Assembly: GCF_009602435.1 (NCBI RefSeq)
Contig: NZ_VZDQ01000011.1
Coordinates: 558,001-622,000 of the forward strand
Direction: 5' to 3'
From: Sediminibacillus terrae
GTDB taxonomy: Bacteria > Bacillota > Bacilli > Bacillales > Amphibacillaceae
DNA length: 64,000 nt
The notes under the pieces were generated by a model. The model was not told the origin of the DNA and did not search any database. It saw only the letters and a list, made by a program, of their open reading frames with translations. Made by a program: the position numbers and the translations under genes. Below are positions 27,446-34,817 of the stretch, piece by piece. Each line of letters begins with the position of its first letter. Position 1 is the first letter of the stretch.

Positions 27446-28576
27446 ATGGCCAAGCAAAACATCAGCGCGGTCGCCCTGATTTATTGTGCTGTTTTTGTCG
27501 CAAGCAGCTTGTATGTAATGATCCCCTTGCATCCGCTGCTGTCTGAAACCTACAACGTATCTATCGGAAATGCTTCTCTGGCCAGTTCTTTTTTTATCCT
27601 GGCTTACGCATTCGGGCTTTTATTTTTCGGTTTTTTAGCTGATCAATTGCCTTTAAGCAGGATCATGCTGACTGGTATGGCTGTATTGACACTGATAACC
27701 GCACTCATCGCCCTGGCGGATTCCTTCGAATCTGTTTTACTATTGCGCGTGATCCAAGGACTGCTCGCTGCAAGTTTCGCACCACTGGCATTCGGCTATT
27801 GTTTCCGCTGCTTCAGCCCCGGTCTGCAAGGATTAGCCATCGCTCTCATCAATACCGGCTTCCTTTTCGCCGGTGTTTTCGGTCAAATTATATCCGCGGG
27901 TTTCGCCGACACATTTTCTGCTTCCGGCGTGTTCATCGCCTTCAGTGTTTTTTATCTTTCTTGCTTTATTTTTTTATTGTTCACCTTGCAACCGTCTGCC
28001 AAAGCAGACGGTCTTCAGTTAAAGAAACTGACTGCTTCTATTTTATCATGCTTGCGCAACCGCATTGTCCGCAGTCTTTACCTGATTGCCTTTTTCCTAT
28101 TGTTTCCGATTATGCTATTCTATGGAGCTTTCGAAATTTACCTTTATACGAGCTGGTCCGAATTTCCGATTCCGCTGCAGTTGTTCCGAGCTCTCAGCTT
28201 AATCGGGATCCTTCCTTCTTTTTTTACGAGCATTGTTTTGAAAAAATTCGGCGCCAAACGTGTACTGCGGCTGCATTTGGCGATCATGGCAGCTGGTTTT
28301 CTTCCGGCAGCCATTCATTTGAATGTCGGAAACATTGCCATAGCTTCCTTTTTCATGATTGTGTCGACTTCACTGACCATCCCGATGGTCGTGCTGCTGG
28401 TAGGGCGACATGCAACCGCCGGAACAAGTGCCGTCGCCATTTACTCTTTCACCCTTCTGTCCGGTGCCACCTTGGGATCTGTCTTAGCTCCCACTCTCAG
28501 TTTTTCAGTGGTGTTGCTGCTGATTCCATTACTATTTATCGGCTTGACCGTTTTTGCAAGGGTGCTGCCTGATTAA
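27446..28576 (+). CDS. Major facilitator superfamily transporter
   Basis: A 376-residue protein with about twelve membrane helices. FLADQLPLSRIML near residue 65 is the MFS loop 2-3 motif (GxLaDrxGrr type), and LLRVIQGLLAASFAPLAFGY is a typical motif C region, which favours an antiporter of the drug/metabolite type. The substrate is unknown. AAAAGGAGG lies before the ATG. It is divergent from addB, about 76 bp apart. Confidence 0.88.
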   Translation: MAKQNISAVALIYCAVFVASSLYVMIPLHPLLSETYNVSIGNASLASSFFILAYAFGLLFFGFLADQLPLSRIMLTGMAVLTLITALIALADSFESVLLLRVIQGLLAASFAPLAFGYCFRCFSPGLQGLAIALINTGFLFAGVFGQIISAGFADTFSASGVFIAFSVFYLSCFIFLLFTLQPSAKADGLQLKKLTASILSCLRNRIVRSLYLIAFFLLFPIMLFYGAFEIYLYTSWSEFPIPLQLFRALSLIGILPSFFTSIVLKKFGAKRVLRLHLAIMAAGFLPAAIHLNVGNIAIASFFMIVSTSLTIPMVVLLVGRHATAGTSAVAIYSFTLLSGATLGSVLAPTLSFSVVLLLIPLLFIGLTVFARVLPD

Positions 28577-28608
28577 ACAGCCCCTTGCCATTTCCATACC
28601 CAATTATA

Positions 28609-28620
28609 GAACAAACGTTC
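28609..28620. promoter_or_regulatory. LexA (SOS) box, core match
   Basis: GAACAAACGTTC fits the B. subtilis LexA core GAACRNRYGTTC exactly. It lies 33 bp after the MFS stop and 125 bp before the ZIP-like gene. I cannot identify a convincing -10/-35 pair around it, so a regulatory role is less certain than for the other two boxes. Confidence 0.5.
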
Positions 28621-28745
28621 GCAAAATTCAATTGACAGCACTGTTCTTCAAAGATCGGACAAGTTTACCTCTCTTAGAAAAAACCTGGATATTCCTTTTC
28701 CGATCAGGGAATAACGAAAGAGTCAGGAAAGGAGGATGTAGATAC

Positions 28746-29477
28746 ATGTTCTGGATGAGTTTTTTGTTTGCTCTGTGCTTTGTTTTGATTCACTTATTTT
28801 CCGAAAAATTGCTGTTCCTGAACAATGTACCGAGGAGCAGGTTCCTGTCTATTTCCGGCGGCGTTGCTGTCGCATATGTGTTCATTCATTTACTGCCTGA
28901 TCTGAATGAACACCAGCAGGCTATCGAAGAGACATTGACCACAGAAGGGCTATCTTTTTTGGAATCACATATTTACCTGGTCGCCCTTGCAGGACTGACC
29001 CTCTTTTACGGATTGGAACGAATGGTGAAAGTATCTAAACAGAAAGATAATGCTGCGGGTCCGGGGAAGACGAATTCGGGAGTGTTTTGGATCCATATTG
29101 GCTCCTTCTTTTTTTATAATGCGATAATTGGCTATTTATTGATAACCGAAGAGTTTGCCGACGCGGCAGGAATGGTTTTTTATTTTCTCGCACTGGCTGT
29201 CCATTTTATCATCAACGATTTCAGTCTTCGGGAAAGACACGAAAGGATTTATGATAAATATGGCCGCTGGCTGCTGAGCGTGGCAGTACTTATCGGCTGG
29301 ATTGTAGGGAGTTTGTATGAGGTCAAGCCGTTCATTGTCTCCTTTTTAACAGCTTTTCTTGCCGGCGGTGTCATTCTCAATATTTTAAAAGAAGAGCTTC
29401 CGGAAGAAAGACAAAGCAGCTTTGGCGCTTTTTTGACAGGTGTTGTCGGCTACACGCTTTTGTTGCTGATCATTTGA
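28746..29477 (+). CDS. ZIP-like polytopic membrane protein
   Basis: A 243-residue protein with about eight membrane segments. The Met at 28746 has GGAAAGGAGGATG upstream; the frame is open for 64 codons before it but lacks a better start. SGGVAVAYVFIHLLPDLNEH (residues about 36-55) and LAVHFIINDFSLRERHE (about 155-171) place His, Asp and Glu in or near helices in a way reminiscent of ZIP metal transporters. Homology to ZIP is a suggestion only. It is followed by a strong terminator of the dispersed family and preceded by a perfect SOS-box core. Confidence 0.75.
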   Translation: MFWMSFLFALCFVLIHLFSEKLLFLNNVPRSRFLSISGGVAVAYVFIHLLPDLNEHQQAIEETLTTEGLSFLESHIYLVALAGLTLFYGLERMVKVSKQKDNAAGPGKTNSGVFWIHIGSFFFYNAIIGYLLITEEFADAAGMVFYFLALAVHFIINDFSLRERHERIYDKYGRWLLSVAVLIGWIVGSLYEVKPFIVSFLTAFLAGGVILNILKEELPEERQSSFGAFLTGVVGYTLLLLII

Positions 29478-29520
29478 TCAGCATAATAAAAGGCCGGCCC
29501 ACAAGCATGTCCATCCCAGC

Positions 29521-29553
29521 AAAAAAACCGAACAAATCGTTCGGTTTTTTTTT
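29521..29553 (+). terminator. Terminator of the ZIP-like gene, part of a short TIR-type palindrome
   Basis: AAAAAACCGAAC / GTTCGGTTTTTTTTT. It is flanked by diverged arms of the dispersed element (CACAAGCATGTCC on the left at about 29501-29513, TGCTTTTGTCCC on the right at 29562-29573). Confidence 0.85.
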
Positions 29554-29657
29554 GATCTTGATGCTTTTGTCCCGGTCTCTTGTTCTGACAATCGCTTTCA
29601 CCACTCAAGTACAGCGTAGTTGCAAGATTGAAAAACACCAAGCGTGCGAAAAGTCTT

Positions 29658-30200
29658 TTAAAAGCTAACACCTAACTGCGAAATAGGCCAATATCTCACA
29701 TCAACCTTTCCGACAACCTCGTCTTGGGAAACAAATCCGAAATACCTGCTGTCCAGGCTTTCACGTCTATTATCTCCCATGACAAACAGTTTACCCTCCG
29801 GCACTTCACTTTGGCCAGTGACTCCATTCAAGGAAAAATCGTCTGTCAGCGGTTTGCCATCATCCTTTTTAAATGGCTCTAAATACTCTTCCTCGACCGG
29901 TTCTCCGTTCAGATATAAACGGTCATTCTTATACTCGATTGTATCTCCCGGTGTGCCGATTACTCGTTTCACGTAATCTTCTTTTTCATTGGCGTGAAAA
30001 ACAATCACATCGAACCGGTCGATATTATGCAGATCATAGGCCATCTTGTTCACCATGATCAAGTTTTCATCATACAGGGTAGGCTCCATCGATTTTCCGT
30101 CCACAACATAACTAGCAAATAAATACGAACGGAAAAGTACTGCCAGTATTCCTGCAATCACTACCGTCCGTAATACTTTCCAATAATTTATTTTTTTCAT
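29658..30200 (-). CDS. lepB: Signal peptidase I (SipV-like)
   Basis: A 180-residue type I signal peptidase with one N-terminal membrane anchor (about residues 11-30). The catalytic Ser37 lies in GKSMEPTL, the general base Lys78 in DYVKRVIGTPGD, and box E is VMGDNRRESLDSRYFG. It cleaves Sec and Tat signal peptides on the outer membrane face. TGGAGG precedes the ATG. It sits directly downstream of yhjE, which is the position of sipV in B. subtilis, so it is the SipV counterpart. Confidence 0.95.
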   Translation of the reverse strand: MKKINYWKVLRTVVIAGILAVLFRSYLFASYVVDGKSMEPTLYDENLIMVNKMAYDLHNIDRFDVIVFHANEKEDYVKRVIGTPGDTIEYKNDRLYLNGEPVEEEYLEPFKKDDGKPLTDDFSLNGVTGQSEVPEGKLFVMGDNRRESLDSRYFGFVSQDEVVGKVDVRYWPISQLGVSF

Positions 30201-30273
30201 TGTCTTTTCCTCCAGGTGCTGTTTCTATCCATATTTTACCCTTCAGAAAAAAAATTAATCCTCTATTTAGAAG

Positions 30274-30909
30274 CTACCCGCGTTCCCTGGCCTTTCTTTG
30301 CAGCCGCTGCTCCAAGAATTTACCGAAGACCCAAAACAACAGGATACAGATCCCGACGACGATTGTCTTGACTGGATTTTGGGCAAAAGAAACAATGCTG
30401 TCCCCTACGTAGGCAATCGTAAAAATCATCACCGTCTTTCCCAATAGTACGGCAAGAATAAATTGTTGAAAACTCACTTTCGACAGCGCTGCGACGATAT
30501 TGATGACAGAAGACGGCGAAAACGGAAAGCACATAAGCAAAAACAACGGACCGAACCCGTGCCGTTCCAGCCATCCCGTCACCCGCTCCACCTGCTTGTT
30601 TTTCCGCAGCCAAATGAAAAAACGCTTTTTACCCAGCTTTCGCACAAGCATAAAGACACATATCGCCCCAGCACTTGCGCCAAACCAGGACAACAAAAAG
30701 CCTTCGAGCAATCCGTATGCCGCTGCATTGGCAAGTACAAAAACGACCAGCGGTAAAAACGGCAGGAAAGCCTCGATGAAAGGCAGTAAAATGCCCGGCA
30801 GCGGTCCAAGTCCTTCATACGTTTTCAATAGCTGCATCAGCAAGTCATCGAATCTATTACTTTCAATTAATTCTCTAAGTTCATTGATATCTATGTCAAA
30901 TATGTACAA
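30274..30909 (-). CDS. yhjE: TVP38/TMEM64 (DedA-like) membrane protein YhjE
   Basis: A 211-residue polytopic protein of the VTT/SNARE-associated family. It uses a TTG start at 30909 with GAGGAG 8 nt upstream. The signature region runs FGASAGAICVFMLVRKLGKK (about 95-114) and the MCFPFSPSSVINIVAAL segment (about 146-162) holds the conserved Pro-rich turn. Related proteins act as lipid scramblases or flippases, so a role in undecaprenyl or phospholipid movement is possible. Gap to sipV is 73 bp, probably one transcript. Confidence 0.88.
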   Translation of the reverse strand: MYIFDIDINELRELIESNRFDDLLMQLLKTYEGLGPLPGILLPFIEAFLPFLPLVVFVLANAAAYGLLEGFLLSWFGASAGAICVFMLVRKLGKKRFFIWLRKNKQVERVTGWLERHGFGPLFLLMCFPFSPSSVINIVAALSKVSFQQFILAVLLGKTVMIFTIAYVGDSIVSFAQNPVKTIVVGICILLFWVFGKFLEQRLQRKARERG

Positions 30910-31107
30910 GTTCTATTCTCCTCGCACCCGCACTTGAGTTATGTACTGCTTACTAACCAGTTTCCCTATTTTAATTGTAATGTAAACAAGGAAAATTGCC
31001 CAGCCAGCTGTCTTTTTCTGTTAAAAGCCCTTTTTTTATTTCCTTTATTGTTTTTCTTATAATAAAAACAGATAATAGGAACAGACAACCATTTCGGGAG
31101 GAATTAT

Positions 31108-31368
31108 ATGTATATTTTTTTAATGATTGCTGCCTTCGTCGTCTGTATTGCTGCCCTTATTATAACATTGCGGCTGGGAAAGTCGGAATCAGACAAGGCG
31201 AAGATCTACGAAAAAGCCGAGAATCGGCATGAGCAGGAGCTGCATCGTTCGATAGATTATGAAAAAAGTTCGATGAAAGAAAATGTGCCCTTGCTGATTG
31301 TCATTTACGGAGCGACTTTTTTGATAGCCGTCGCCTTGTTTCTGATTTTTTTCTATTTTCCCTTCTAA
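31108..31368 (+). CDS. Small two-span membrane protein of unknown function
   Basis: An 86-residue protein with a membrane segment at each end (about residues 2-22 and 61-84) joined by a charged loop, so both ends would face the same side. GGGAGGAATTAT precedes the ATG. I do not recognise the family. It stands alone, divergent from yhjE, and the dispersed element copy A begins 10 bp after its stop, supplying its terminator. Confidence 0.65.
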   Translation: MYIFLMIAAFVVCIAALIITLRLGKSESDKAKIYEKAENRHEQELHRSIDYEKSSMKENVPLLIVIYGATFLIAVALFLIFFYFPF

Positions 31369-31377
31369 TAAGGTGCC

Positions 31378-31943
31378 GGGACAAAACATGACCAACAAAG
31401 CAAAAACCGAGCGAATGCTAAATGCCAATCAAATTCGTTCGGTTTTATTTGTATATTTTCTTTTTATCCTGTTGTTTGATACGTGCTTCGAATCGCTACG
31501 TTTTTGTGCTCTGATTTCCACATGATCAAGACAAGATAAACCGTACTCTTCTATTGACTGATAGGTATCAAACAGTGACGAAGACGAAAATCAGCATGGG
31601 GGTTCCTTTATTCTTTACAATCTGATAATGGCATAAATAAGCGGTTTCCATGCAGCTCAGCTTTCTATCTGTAACAGAAATAGGGCAACACGGAAATCAC
31701 TGAAGAGAAGGTATCTCCTTCAACGGAGGCAAGGTACGCAGACTCCAGCGGGATGAGCGCGAGCTGAAGATCCACTTGGCAAAGCGGTATTCTTTGCCAA
31801 GTTAGCTGAAGCCGTGCCCGCGGAAAGCGAAGTACCTTGCCGGAGTGGAACGTTGCACTTTTCATAGCATTTGCTTTTAGCTCATCAAAAAAACCGAACG
31901 AATGATCGTTCGGTTTTCATTTTGGTCACGGTGCTTTTGTCCC
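31378..31943 (+). mobile_element. MITE-like non-coding element, copy A (566 bp)
   Basis: It begins GGGACAAAACATGACCAAC and ends with the inverse, TTTGGTCACGGTGCTTTTGTCCC, each end continuing into AAAACCGA(G/A)CGAA / TTCGTTCGGTTTT, so the terminal inverted repeats are about 35 bp. Internal blocks shared with copy B include GTGCTTCG(A/C)ATCGCTACG, AACAGTGACGAAGACGAAAA and the 128-bp core at 31721-31848. In the core GGCAAGGTAC pairs with GTACCTTGCC and, nested inside, ACTTGGCAAAG with CTTTGCCAAGT. No transposase is encoded. The right end works as a hairpin terminator (31889-31916). Confidence 0.8.
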
Positions 31944-32163
31944 AGGCTCCTTTTATTTTTGCCTGTACCTCTCATGGCTTCGGGTGGAAGGGCTGAAGCT
32001 TCAACCTGTTTTGTTCCACTCCTCTTTATAAACTGGATTTTTATTTTCTTGACTCCTGTAGCACAGCCGTTTTGTTGCCCGTAAAAGCAGTGTTTATTGA
32101 TTGGGCAGAATGGCATTCCTTCTTCCCTAACAGGTTAGGTATAAATTACCAGTGATTATCTAG

Positions 32164-32206
32164 TTGTAAAATGTTCGTCTTCTGCATATAATAAGAACAA
32201 ACGTTC
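32164..32206 (+). promoter_or_regulatory. SigA promoter with overlapping LexA (SOS) box
   Basis: TTGTAA (32164-32169), 17 bp, TATAAT (32187-32192), then GAACAAACGTTC (32195-32206), a perfect GAACRNRYGTTC core, lying on the expected transcription start. This is a textbook LexA-repressible arrangement for the two genes that follow. Confidence 0.8.
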
Positions 32207-32226
32207 CCTTTAAGGAGTGAAAACAA

Positions 32227-32448
32227 ATGAAAACAATGCTTCACCTGGCCATGGAAAACAAAAAAAAGCTGGAAATGATTTATCAGTCTAAAAGCGGGGG
32301 GCTGTCACAGCGTATAGTCCGAATTCTCCAAATCAAAGAAGAACAGGTGGTGGCTTACTGTTATTCCCGCAGACAAGTCAGGACTTTTCGCCTTGACAAC
32401 ATTTTGGCTGTTCACCCGGCAGAAAAACTGCGGCGTCAGGGGGCGTGA
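32227..32448 (+). CDS. Short WYL-domain-like protein, first gene of an SOS-box operon
   Basis: A 73-residue protein resembling just the core of a WYL domain: KLEMIYQSKSGGLSQRIVRI, then VVAYCYSRRQVRTFRLDNIL with the Arg/Phe-rich strand that in WYL proteins binds nucleic acid or a ligand. There is no HTH. TTTAAGGAGTG precedes the ATG. WYL proteins often act in DNA damage and defence regulation. It lies 20 bp after a perfect LexA box and three bases before the YolD-like gene, so both should be SOS-induced. Confidence 0.7.
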   Translation: MKTMLHLAMENKKKLEMIYQSKSGGLSQRIVRILQIKEEQVVAYCYSRRQVRTFRLDNILAVHPAEKLRRQGA

Positions 32449-32451
32449 CTC

Positions 32452-32784
32452 ATGCAAGGCAAACATCAGGACCGGGGAACCATTAAATGGACTTCCCTCA
32501 TGCTGCCCGAGCATGTGGAAATGCTCAATCAATGGTATGAATCAGAAAAGGACGTAGAAAAGCCGATTCTCAGTAGTGATAAATTGGAGGAAATGCAGCG
32601 AACGATCATGCAGGCGATCGAATACAAACAAAAGGTTTCCCTTTACTTCTATGAAGCACAGCGAATCGAAATGCTGGAAGGTTTCATAAAAGGAACGGGA
32701 ATGGGAAAACTTGAAATCGAAAACCACGAGGGTATCGAATTTATCCCCGTCGAAGCAATCGTGGATGTGGAACTGATTGAATAA
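32452..32784 (+). CDS. YolD-like protein
   Basis: A 110-residue YolD-family protein: RGTIKWTSLMLPEHVEMLNQ near the start and a C-terminal beta-rich part ending in IEFIPVEAIVDVELIE. In B. subtilis, YolD-like genes (yolD-uvrX, yqjX-yqjW) are LexA-regulated and stand next to Y-family translesion polymerases. Here there is no polymerase gene nearby; the partner is a WYL-like gene. The mechanism of YolD proteins is unknown, with a role as polymerase partner suggested from context. Confidence 0.85.
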   Translation: MQGKHQDRGTIKWTSLMLPEHVEMLNQWYESEKDVEKPILSSDKLEEMQRTIMQAIEYKQKVSLYFYEAQRIEMLEGFIKGTGMGKLEIENHEGIEFIPVEAIVDVELIE

Positions 32785-32838
32785 ACTTGCAGACTTCCGT
32801 GAGAAGGAGACAGATACATGGGCACATTAAGTGCTTTT

Positions 32839-33111
32839 TCAGGATTCATCGTCATCCTGCTCGTTCTCCTCTTCTTCCGGAGCCAGTTCCACATCATCCA
32901 GTTCGAGCCAGGAAAGCATTTCCCTTACTACTGTATTTATTTTTTCGTTCACCATTTTATCCCCGTACTTCTTTTTGGCCCGTGCAATATTGTCGAGGAC
33001 ATCCTGACCAAAATCAATGATTGGTGCATCGTTTTCCAGGTTGTTGAATAAATCGAGAATTTCATCAAGCGCTTTGTCGAAACGTTTGCTTTCCAATTCG
33101 GTTGCTTTCAT
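32839..33111 (-). CDS. Acidic-tailed hypothetical protein
   Basis: A 90-residue, mostly helical protein starting MKATELESKRFDKALDEI and ending in a run of Glu, Asp and Asn. The ATG at 33111 is chosen over a GTG three codons upstream because GGGTGAT is then suitably spaced. It has no Cys, membrane span or known motif. It is convergent with the YolD-like gene and divergent from yhjD. I do not recognise the family. Confidence 0.65.
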   Translation of the reverse strand: MKATELESKRFDKALDEILDLFNNLENDAPIIDFGQDVLDNIARAKKKYGDKMVNEKINTVVREMLSWLELDDVELAPEEEENEQDDDES

Positions 33112-33266
33112 ATTTATCACCCAACCATAGGGTATCCGAAATACCGAAAAATAACAGCTATACCGATGTCTTATAGACCCGCTTATTGTTTTGGCCTTTC
33201 ACCGCTTCACTTTTTTTACCAGTCTTCTTTTTACTGGTTTTGGTTTCAGAATCGATTCGGCTAGGG

Positions 33267-33285
33267 TATAATGGAACATACGTTC
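33267..33285 (+). promoter_or_regulatory. SigA -10 with overlapping LexA (SOS) box before yhjD
   Basis: TATAAT at 33267-33272 is followed by GAACATACGTTC at 33274-33285, again a perfect GAACRNRYGTTC core. The -35 is weak (GTTTCA, 18-bp spacer). The box is 18 bp before the gene start. Confidence 0.75.
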
Positions 33286-33302
33286 GTTAAGGAGGAGTAA
33301 TT

Positions 33303-33692
33303 GTGCGTTATCTCAGCGAAGAACAACTTTCTGTTGCTTCCCGTTTTCTATTTCTTTCCATGGCGATTGTGGTCATCCAGAAGGATCTGCAAAGCATTCA
33401 AACAGGAAGTTTCAAAATCAAAGAACCCTATACAGACCTGCTTGGCAAAATGGAACTGGAAGCTGTAGCAGAACGCCGACAGCTTCGGAGCCGCATGGCA
33501 AAAGAACAGCTGCAGGTCGTCTCTTTAAATAAAAACGATTCCTTCTCCTCCTTTTTATTTATCTGCCAGGGACGAGAGGAAAAAAGAAACTATTTTAATC
33601 CTGCGGTTCGAAAAAAAGTAGAAAACATTCTACGGGAACTTATACAAAAGGCTCAGCAACCACATCAGCATTATTCTTCCACAAATACTTAA
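33303..33692 (+). CDS. yhjD: YhjD-like protein with SOS box
   Basis: A 129-residue protein. Its layout (short helical N-terminus, IVVIQKDLQSIQTGSFKIKE, then a long helix, then FLFICQGREEKRNYFNPAVR and a final helix) resembles the YhjD family as I recall it, and B. subtilis yhjD lies between comK and yhjE as here. AAGGAGGAG precedes the GTG start at 33303. No function is known. The LexA box suggests induction on DNA damage. Its last 53 bp overlap the end of comK on the other strand and no terminator lies between, so its transcript should run antisense into comK. Confidence 0.7.
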   Translation: MRYLSEEQLSVASRFLFLSMAIVVIQKDLQSIQTGSFKIKEPYTDLLGKMELEAVAERRQLRSRMAKEQLQVVSLNKNDSFSSFLFICQGREEKRNYFNPAVRKKVENILRELIQKAQQPHQHYSSTNT

Positions 33693-34149
33693 TCCGGTGA
33701 TCGAGCAAGTAACGAAATTGCGCCGTCCTTTGAATTTGGTTCAAAATGATGCCGTGAGAAACAGGGAGTGTAATGGAAATTCCATTCTTGAAGAAAATTT
33801 CTGTGGATTGATTCGCAGCCTTGCTGATTCTATCAACATGCGAGTGGGCAATCCACGAGCATTGAGGGCTGTTAGGAGAAGCTGTGGGGAAAAAATACAT
33901 ACCGCTTGAAGGATCGATGGAGACAGGTACTTTATGCGTAATATTGCATATATCCTTGGTCCCTTCCTGCCTGCCCCGCAGACTGCTCCCAAAAAACTTG
34001 CAGGCAAGATCGATGATTTTACTTGCCGGCTGTTTCACTTGGATTGTTTCTTCTTCTTCCAGGACACGGGAGGAAAACCTGTTACCTTTTTCCCCTCCAA
34101 TGACGGCAAGGGTAAGCGGAGTTACTTCGTAATGTGTTTCATACATCAT
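33640..34149 (-). CDS. comK: Competence transcription factor ComK
   Basis: A 169-residue ComK. The diagnostic region IIDLACKFFGSSLRGRQEGT (about 45-64) followed by ITHKVPVSIDP, MYFFPTASPNSPQCSWIAH and the C-terminal HGIILNQIQRTAQFRY matches ComK well. It is shorter than the 192-residue B. subtilis protein, mostly at the C-terminus, which there is involved in MecA/ClpCP degradation. Two adjacent Met codons follow AAGGGATGG. The upstream region has an AT-rich TAAA-N5-TTTT match to one half of a ComK box near 34233, hinting at autoregulation. It is tail-to-tail with the SOS-box gene yhjD. Confidence 0.93.
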   Translation of the reverse strand: MMYETHYEVTPLTLAVIGGEKGNRFSSRVLEEEETIQVKQPASKIIDLACKFFGSSLRGRQEGTKDICNITHKVPVSIDPSSGMYFFPTASPNSPQCSWIAHSHVDRISKAANQSTEIFFKNGISITLPVSHGIILNQIQRTAQFRYLLDHRIKYLWKNNADVVAEPFV

Positions 34150-34355
34150 AGACTACCATCCCTTCATTCAATAGTTAGGCAAGTGAAAGGCCTACTCCTA
34201 ATTTACCAGAAAATTGCATAAAATGGTAGAATAAATTGAATTTTTTGTAAAATAACACAGCTATTTGTCATGTTTTTCTTCGCTAAATGAAAACGGTTTA
34301 ATCAATGCATGCAGGTTTGCTATACTCTAGCTATATTAATAAAGGAGGAGACGCC

Positions 34356-34817
34356 ATGTGGAAAAAGAACAAAAAACAGAAAAACGATTCGCAGCAGAAA
34401 CAACTCCCCGTTAGACCGGTAAGCCTTTCAGAAGTAAAAGACGCCGTCCGGCGATACAGCGCCGAGCTGGCTTCTGAAATACCTTTACAAGTAATCATCA
34501 ACTCGGACCGGACGATTGATTATCAGCTGCTGGCTCCCTATTTGGAAGCCAAACCGCAACAGACGTACTATATGTCCCGGGAAACATATGAAATCTTCGA
34601 GGAGAAAGATAAACAGCTCGCCGAAGACCTGGATAAAGTTCAGCAAGCTGTCGATCATTATCGTGAGCAAACCGGGAAACTTCCGATAACGGAAGGAGAC
34701 CCTGACAAACAAGTCAACTACTTGAAACTGGAAAAACTCGGATTGTTGTCCAACCGTCCGGATCGTCCCTTTTTCATTACAGAGGATGAAGATATGGTCA
34801 CCCACCGCCAGCCTTAA
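34356..34817 (+). CDS. DUF3939-type protein
   Basis: A 153-residue protein with a Lys/Gln-rich start, then VKDAVRRYSAELASEIPL, IDYQLLAPYLEAKPQQTYYM and a C-terminal YLKLEKLGLLSNRPDRPFFI. This matches DUF3939 as I recall it, a Bacillaceae family without known function. The Met at 34356 follows AAAGGAGGAG. No signal peptide or membrane segment is present. It overlaps the convergent coiled-coil gene by four bases at their stop codons. It is divergent from comK. Confidence 0.75.
   Translation: MWKKNKKQKNDSQQKQLPVRPVSLSEVKDAVRRYSAELASEIPLQVIINSDRTIDYQLLAPYLEAKPQQTYYMSRETYEIFEEKDKQLAEDLDKVQQAVDHYREQTGKLPITEGDPDKQVNYLKLEKLGLLSNRPDRPFFITEDEDMVTHRQP

Noticed and set aside
31877-32116. 79-codon minus-strand ORF with several Cys
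   Set aside because: It overlaps the right end of element copy A, including its hairpin; a start without a suitable ribosome binding site makes coding unlikely.
34200-34260. Full ComK-box pair in the comK promoter
   Set aside because: Only one half-site with one mismatch (TAAA-N5-TTTT) was found; not enough to call a ComK operator as a feature.
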